From NCBI GenBank assembly GCA_031216445.1, contig CM062218.1, positions 16,863,001-16,927,000 of the forward strand: a DNA stretch of 64,000 nucleotides. The letters are read 5' to 3'. Under the pieces are notes generated by a model that saw only the letters and a list, made by a program, of their open reading frames with translations, ran no database searches and was not told where the DNA came from. This stretch comes from Lateolabrax maculatus. Lineage: Eukaryota; Chordata; Actinopteri; Acropomatiformes; Lateolabracidae. How positions within the stretch are numbered: position 1 is the first letter of the stretch; every line of letters begins with the position of its first letter. Positions 57,801-64,000 of this stretch are shown piece after piece. The position numbers were made by a program, and so were the translations under genes.

Positions 57801-60800
57801 GTTACATTGACTGCAGCTGTGGAAACTAAATGTTTAGTAGGAGCAGGAAATACCATTACAGGTTAAGTCTATACAGTATGTGGGATTATGTGGGTGCTTT
57901 TTATGTCTGCAGACATATTGTCCCTGTGCGCGAACATATGACCTCAGCAGCACTTGAGGCCATTTTAAGCTATTAATGGAAGGAAGTCGTAATATGTCAA
58001 CACATAAAAGTGTAACAGAGTAGGTGCTAAGACCACTAGGAAGTTACTATATACTCACCATATGGAGTCTGGAAGACTTACACTACAGTACAACCCTGAG
58101 TTCTTACATGTTACAGTATGCTGTAATGATATGTGTTTTTAAATGATACTTTTTAGTGATCAAAATATGAACATTTAACTGTTATATTTCATATTTTATA
58201 TAAATACATAAACATACTTGTTGATGGGAGGTACTCTATGAAACAAAATAAAACTAAAGGCAAAGAATAAAATACAAATAAAATAAAATTGATACATTCT
58301 ACGTTTGTTTATCTCTCTTTTAAACCATTGTGTTAATCTTCAAAATCTAAAACACATAGTTAACATTCTGATGGATAAGGTAAGGAAACCATGGAACCTA
58401 AAGAAGGCCACAAAGGAGAGTCTTTCAGCAATAACAAAACAATAAATTGCTCTGACCTCTGATGGCTTCAGTATTCTTGTGGTTTTGGATTCTGACAGAT
58501 TTGTTTAAGCTGTTTCAAATACCGCAGCTGCAGACCACCATCATACTGTCACATTACATGGAGACCAGAAGCCGAGCCGAGGTGAGTTACTATCTGGTTC
58601 AGCTTTACCAGGAGTTGTGGTTTTGAAGCAGTGGCTCACCAGTTCAAAGTGCGAGAGGCCTGGTTTCAGCTCCACCATCTTAACAGACCATATTTTTCTC
58701 ATTTAGATACTTTGTGAGAATTACGGAGGATTCAGATCTCCCCTGTTTGATCCGGATCAGAACACATGTGACCTTGTTCAACTCCTAAAACATCAACTTT
58801 CAAGTGCTAGAGATAATGGACAACAAACCCATGGGCTGTGTCCCAAATCTCTCTGAACCCAGCTCAGGCCCTGGTTGTTTACCTTTGTAACTGGTATTTC
58901 CTTTGATTTCGTCTCAAACAGGTGTTCCAGTTTGGCTGTGTCCAACTTTACTGGTTCCAGTTTGGACCAGAGCGAGTCTTCACTCCGCTTGTAGTCCCTG
59001 TACTGAGAGTCTGTCGGACGCACCTGATCACAAACAGAACAAGAATGGGCTGCATTAGGTAGAGACATGTGTAAGACTCCCATTTCCTACAATAAAAAAG
59101 GTAAATGAGAGACTCTGAACACAAAGAACCACAAATATGGCAGCAACAGGAACATGTTGAGTGGGTCATTCTGCTTCTGATGACTATTAAACCTCACTGG
59201 CTGATGAAAACATGCTGTCTTATATGCACTCTTTATCTTCATCTGAAGGACCTTCGGCCCAACCAACAATAAAGGTCAACGGTAATATGGCTTCTACTCT
59301 ACACACAGAGAAAAATCGAGTCTTTAAAGAAGTTGCGTGATACTCCGGCTATCTTCTGGATTTTGTCCAAAAAGCCTTAGTTATACCTGATTGCTGGAAA
59401 TGGGAACTGTATCTTGACTCACCTCACTCCAGAAGAGCCTGATTGTCTTCTTCTTCTTGTTGAAGAGAGGTGGCTCCGAGGGAGGAGGCACTGGGATTGA
59501 GGCACTGGAAGGGGGTGGAGGAGGCCTCATAATCCCAATCAAGGGAGGGGGCGGGGGGCAGCTGCCTAGCATGGGTGGCGGCGGAGGGAACCGGGGGATG
59601 CAGGGTGGAGGAGGCGGCGGGGGTGGGAGGTCTCCGCATCCTCCCATCAAAACGGCATCCAGAATGTCCTTGTCATCGTCCTCCGTCAGGTCGGTGAAGT
59701 TGATGTCCCCGATGCGCAGCTCTCGAGGGCTGGCCAGGAGCTGGTCCCAGATCGTGTCCGATTCCTTTTTGGGTGGGGGAGGTGGGGGCTCGTTGGCCGG
59801 GGCTTCCAGCGGCGCGTGCGGCGAAACCAGGTCCTTGATCAAGTCTCCAAACCGCTCGGCGAACGGTCGGATGGTCCCGCGGTTCTCTGATTTGTCAGCC
59901 TTGTTGTCGCTCTCCTGGTCACCTCCCAGTTGCCCGTCAGCATCCTCCTGTGTTTCTTTGTCCTCCCCCTCTCCTTTCTCTTTCTCCTTCTCCACATCCT
60001 CTTCTTCTTCCTCCTCATCACTGGGCTTCTTGTTCTGGGAGTACAGCATATCCAGCATGAAGAGCTTGCTGTTGAGGAGTTTGCTGCTCTGCTCGTTCAC
60101 CTCTGCTTCCTTAAAGCCTGAGAAGGAGGTTGATGGGGTTAATACGAGAGAGGGATATAAGACAGGGCGCACACTGCAAGCTTTGGTCAAGGAAGTGCTT
60201 CAGTGTATCAACTGAATTAGAAACACAATATGATACGTATGTAATATGCTGTATATTTTTGTAAATGTACATCACAAACTGGAGGTTTGGAGTTTGAAAG
60301 AAGTGGGCATGTGTTTTTTCCTCATTCCTCATTCTCTAAAAACGTAAACCTTTTTCTCCAATGGTTCATCATACAGCGCCCCAACTGTAAAGCTGAAATA
60401 TTATGCCACTGAGGCCTGCATGCAGGAGAACTTCCACATTGGGCACTCTGAGACGCATTTAATTTATAATTTTATGTTTATGTTTGTTTTTGTCTGTTAT
60501 TCTGAACAAGCTTCCCAAAAGGAGTTGAATTAACCAATCAACTTGCTTGACATAATAGCCTTCTCTGCATAGGTTCACAGAGACGTTTATCTTCGGTGAA
60601 GCATAATTCCAGCTTTACCCATTTTGTAATTGGTCCTGTGTGTGTTACTTTTACTTATCATTTTTGTTCTCATTTTACTGTTAGATATTGTTCATTAGCT
60701 ATTCAGTGCTGTGCAAAATCCCCATATTTTCTCCATCTTCTGTATAAGACTCATCTGAAAAAGTACCACTTAATATGAAGACCATACCACCAACTTTCTG

Positions 60801-63502
60801 GCAGTAGCTTTGGATTTGCTCTAAAAATCCACTTGCCTATGGTTTTGAGACTTCAGTAGAATTTGTAAACTGGTAGCAGAATGACACCCGCTCATCAAAA
60901 CACCGTTCAATAGTGCTACTAGTGGTAAGAAACATGATTGTAGTGTAGTAAAAGTTTTGAATAAAACAAAAATTATAAAATCCGAATAAAATCCTTTAAA
61001 AGAAGCAACTTACTGACTTAAAACTAGACCTGTAAATATAACATGAATGCAGTACCAAACTACCCACCATTCTCACTGCTCCCCCTCTCCTCTCTCTCCA
61101 GAGTGCTGCTGGCAGAGGAGATGCTGGAGGCCGAGCAGTTGTCCTTCTCATTCACTTCCTCATTCTGTCGTTCCTTGTCGCTCAGGATGCCACTGTCCTC
61201 TTCCGCCTCCTCTTTCTCCTTCTCCGGTTCCTGCTCACACTCCTCGCCTTCCTCCTCCTTTTCTGGTGCCGCCTCTTCCTGGCCTTCCTCCTCTTCCTCT
61301 TCTTTCTGTCCTTCCTCCTCTTCTGCGGTGGCCTCTTTTTCCTCTGTTTCTACGCTGGCACTGGAGTCATCAGCCTCTCCTGTCACCAAAAAAAAGAGTG
61401 TTGCTTTATTCTCTAAAATTCCGGTTTACTATCCATGTCTCTCGTGCTTTGATTTGACTCGCAATCATTCACACAGAAACATACTGTAAGGTGTGTGATG
61501 TGTCTGCAGTGAAATACTGTTTGAAACGTGTGACATCTTTGATTTTAAAGGCGCCTCTGTTTAGGACACATAGGACACCCCTGTATCAACACATATTCAC
61601 ACACACACACACTAACAAGAAAAACAAAAACACACACCCATACACTAATATAAATAATATGGCAGGTACAGAAAGCTGGGTTGTTGTAAGACCAGGATAT
61701 GAACAGGAAATGAAGAATTAAGTTCCTGTTTAGGCCAAAACACACTCGTGTACACGGTACAAACACGTAACTCAACAGTACAGTCCCTGCAGTGATGCAG
61801 GCGGGGTTAGAATAACACAACACTGTGAGGCCTCATACACTCGCCTGTTTGAGCTACAGTACTTCAGCTCATGGCTGCGCATGCACTCAGCTCCGAAACA
61901 AGGCTTTTTTTCTTACGCAAGATGTTTTGGCAAAAAGGTCTTTCAAATAACCCATTTGACCCTTTCACCCATATCCTTTCTCTGTGTGTTTTTTTCTTTC
62001 TACGCCCCCGATGGTGTCCTCCCCTCTCCCTCGGTATTTCCCACAATCTGTGTCATCTCCTGTTCTTTTGCTCACGCCTGCATGCTAATTTAAATGGTAG
62101 GCTGCAAACTGAAACAATTTAAGGTTAAGAGTGATTGCTTTGGGGCGCACTGTTGGGAATTGCACTGGCAACCTTCTGGTTTTAATTATAAGTCCCCAAA
62201 GTATTAACCAGAATTTAAAATCATATAAGTGCTATGAACAAAGAGACTTTTTCCGTGACCACCAATTTTGATGCTATTTATGCCAATGTATTTACATACA
62301 GTAATTACCTCTCTACATAGTCATTTTCATTGTTAGTGGTGGAGTCCGCCATTCTCGCGCGGGATTCAGATTGCCTTTACACGTATGGAGGATTCATTGT
62401 ATGTATCCAATCCAGAGGAACTTATAGCAATTTTATCTCATTGATCATAGTGCTGACTGGAGTCAGTCACCCGAAATACTTTTACTAAACACAACATGGT
62501 CATTTTCTGCATTTTTTGACAGCGGATCAGTTTTAAATATTACAGTGAGAAATAGAGCAAGAAGGAATAGCCACACTGCACACCTCCGAATCTTCAGCAA
62601 GGTAACCAACTCTGGTCACTGTACCTGCTGTTGTCTACTACTGTCTACTATAACTACTTACAGCCAGGGCTTGACATTAGCACCCCCCCAACCGTGTAAT
62701 GCTGGTAGAATTCGTTAGTGGCATGTCACACAGTCACTGTAACTAGCAATTTTGGCAGGTGGCACTCTATACTTATATATAATTGAAAATAAATCTGAAA
62801 TTCTGAATAAACTCATTGCAATGTGACACTACGACCCTACATCCATGAGCACTAAGGTTACATTGAACTCCCCGCCTCCCTGCAGAGGAGAGAGGAGAGC
62901 TGGGAGCTCAGAGGCGCACTTGGGTTTAGGTTCCGAATGTTAGTTACCGAGAGTTACCGCTCTTTCTGTGAGGTATAATTACTGTTTTCGTCAAAGGAGT
63001 CTGGTGGCTTTGAAGAGTGCATAGATGGATATAACGGCTTCAATTCCATGTAAGAAAGAGCTGTTTGGCTGTCCTAAAGCAGTTAAAAAATATTCTAAAT
63101 GTAGCATATATTTAAACTGATATACACTTTTTGCTGCTAAATACTATTGGATATTTTATTACAAAACCTATTACTTGTTAATAACTCACATACCCACAGA
63201 GACACAGTGTTGTTAGTCAATAGTGTGTGTAGTGCGTCGCTATAAGACAGCTACTCCATCAATCAACATTATCAGCTGTCTTACCAGTCTCGGAGGCCGT
63301 GTAGGGGGTAGCGGGGGTCCCTGCTTCGAGGTCAGCCTCTGCGTCCTCCTGGGAGGCAAAGGAGGACGGGGTGCTGCTGCGCGATGACGAGGGCCAGGCC
63401 TCCGAGGGTTCAAAGGTCAGCTTGAGGTCAGGACGAGTCCTCGACACCCGGACGTGGTCCCTCTCGTACTCCTCCGCCGCCAATCGCTCCACGTTCTTAT
63501 AC
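53171..63502 (-). CDS. fhod3: FHOD-family formin, C-terminal part (continues off right edge)
   Basis: Fourteen exons are in phase for 954 residues plus stop: 63502-63285, 61379-61068, 60117-59423, 59023-58883, 57651-57493, 57399-57217, 56339-56220, 55903-55742, 55573-55383, 55287-55083, 54941-54918, 54656-54449, 54332-54168, 53253-53171. In order they give a Ser/Thr linker, a Glu-rich segment, a conserved coiled segment ([13 protein letters not shown]), a proline-run FH1 for profilin, the FH2 actin-nucleating domain ([59 protein letters not shown]), and a basic DAD-type tail ([20 protein letters not shown]). The tail ending [11 protein letters not shown] matches FHOD3 better than FHOD1. FHOD3 assembles actin in sarcomeres and is autoinhibited by its tail. 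The N-terminal GBD/FH3 half lies outside the window. Choice between teleost fhod3a and fhod3b is not possible here. Confidence 0.92.
54856..54889. repeat. CA microsatellite in fhod3 intron
   Basis: About 34 bp of CA repeats, 29 bp downstream of the microexon's donor on the minus strand. CA-rich sequence next to a small alternative exon can serve as an hnRNP L-type splicing regulator. Confidence 0.9.
54918..54941 (-). CDS. fhod3: fhod3 24-nt microexon encoding SDDEEESE
   Basis: A 24-nt phase-0 exon has acceptor CTATAG and donor gtatcg. It lies between the end of FH2 (..MIMDVNAP) and CGRYGSS. The eight residues fit S(D/E)5xE, a strong CK2 site. Because it is 24 nt and phase 0, it can be skipped without a frameshift. 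Mammalian FHOD3 has a muscle-specific eight-residue insertion with a T(D/E)5xE CK2 site controlling myofibril targeting. This looks like the same exon with Ser as acceptor. Confidence 0.8.
59427..59640 (-). other. fhod3: fhod3 FH1 proline-rich segment
   Basis: Within the 695-nt exon, runs of five to eight prolines ([36 protein letters not shown]) separated by short linkers form the profilin-binding FH1 region, directly before the [12 protein letters not shown] start of FH2. The antisense strand reads as a long Gly-rich open frame, which is an artefact of this composition. Confidence 0.9.
62100..63180. other. fhod3 intron with teleost repeat fragments
   Basis: There is no exon between 61,380 and 63,284. 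The phrases GGCGCACTGTTGGGAATTGC at about 62,134 and CAGGGCTTGACATTAGCACC at 62,665 look like pieces of interspersed repeats. The second resembles the end of the repeat at 49,915-50,050. Confidence 0.4.
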
Positions 63503-64000
63503 CTGGAGGAGAGGGAGAGTGAGGGAGGATCAGAGGAGGAGAGAAGCGAAAACAGAGCCAGAGACAATGCATCTTCTGTCCTGCCTTTCTCCGCAGTGCT
63601 GCTCTCAGTGTCGGTCTGTTTGCCCTAAACTAAACTGGTTTCCACTCTTTGCCAATTTACTCGTCACAAACTTCCAACCTACTTTGTTTACCTCGAAAAC
63701 ATTCAGACCATTCCTCACTGTTTTCTCCTCTACAGCTGCCATGCCACCTATAAGCCCACCTCACTCCTCCACCTCGCCCCATTGACCGTCCACAGAGCAT
63801 TCAGTGCATTCATCACTCATTTCCTGCAGTCAAGAGTTTCACCATCCTGCTCCCTTCTCCTCTCCTGTCTGGCCAAATGCTCAGCAGTCACCAGCAGTCC
63901 AAATATGCAACCAGACAGAGTTTAGAGAAGAAGAGACGGTGTTAGGGAGGAGGGTGTACAGGAAAGGAGAACGACAGGAGAGAAGAATGGGAGAGATGGG
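63503..64000. other. fhod3: fhod3 intron at right edge
   Basis: The next upstream exon of fhod3 is not within the window. This is intronic sequence, rich in GA/AG near the edge, with no coding exon recognised. Confidence 0.6.

Noticed and set aside
59457..60215. 252-codon plus-strand Gly/Ser-rich frame
   Set aside because: It is the antisense of the fhod3 FH1/acidic exon; proline and Glu codons create open Gly/Ser frames on the other strand.
1..64000. CRISPR arrays, bacterial operons, rRNA and canonical tRNA genes
   Set aside because: The window is vertebrate nuclear DNA. The regular short repeats are dinucleotide microsatellites, and the tRNA-like stretch at 15,934 lacks a proper B-box and fold.

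Overview
The window looks like nuclear DNA of a teleost fish, probably a spiny-rayed (percomorph) species. Genes are split into short exons with GT-AG introns, CA/GT microsatellites are abundant, several interspersed repeats resemble common teleost families, and there is a tandem array of rho-class glutathione S-transferases, a class known from fish. The species cannot be named from the sequence.

Layout. (1) At about 1.9-6.0 kb, minus strand, lies zbtb8b (BTB domain plus two C2H2 fingers) with a CCAAT/GC-box promoter. (2) At 6-17 kb there is a gene-poor stretch. It leads into heyl, plus strand, 17.6-21.3 kb, a Hes/Hey-type bHLH-Orange repressor that is normally a Notch target. (3) At 24-41 kb, minus strand, is an apple (PAN) domain cluster: one intact gene (37,279-40,815) for a 370-residue secreted protein of four apple domains that stops where factor XI and plasma kallikrein would continue into a protease, one clearly broken copy (24,093-27,597), and a single leftover last exon (29,117-29,201). 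(4) Between the copies, minus strand, is an unrecognised two-exon gene (32,601-35,347) for a very acidic 257-residue protein with two candidate SUMO-interacting motifs, a possible phosphodegron and an internal repeat. A weaker four-exon candidate lies at 30,720-31,511. (5) At 41.8-51.5 kb, minus strand, are three intact six-exon gstr genes in tandem. (6) From 53.2 kb to beyond the right edge, minus strand, is the C-terminal two-thirds of a FHOD-family formin, best matched to fhod3. It includes a 24-nt microexon encoding an acidic CK2-type site like the muscle-specific exon described in mammalian FHOD3.

How the parts fit. zbtb8b, heyl and fhod3 are single-copy, conserved developmental or cytoskeletal genes. 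Between heyl and fhod3 sits about 30 kb that is lineage-variable in style: tandem duplication, pseudogenes, transposon insertions, secreted apple proteins (compare lectins reported from fish skin mucus), detoxification GSTs and an orphan acidic protein. Exon ends below were set by hand from GT/AG signals and reading-phase continuity. The intact apple gene, the three gstr genes, heyl, zbtb8b and the fhod3 chain all keep phase across every junction, which is the main support for these models.
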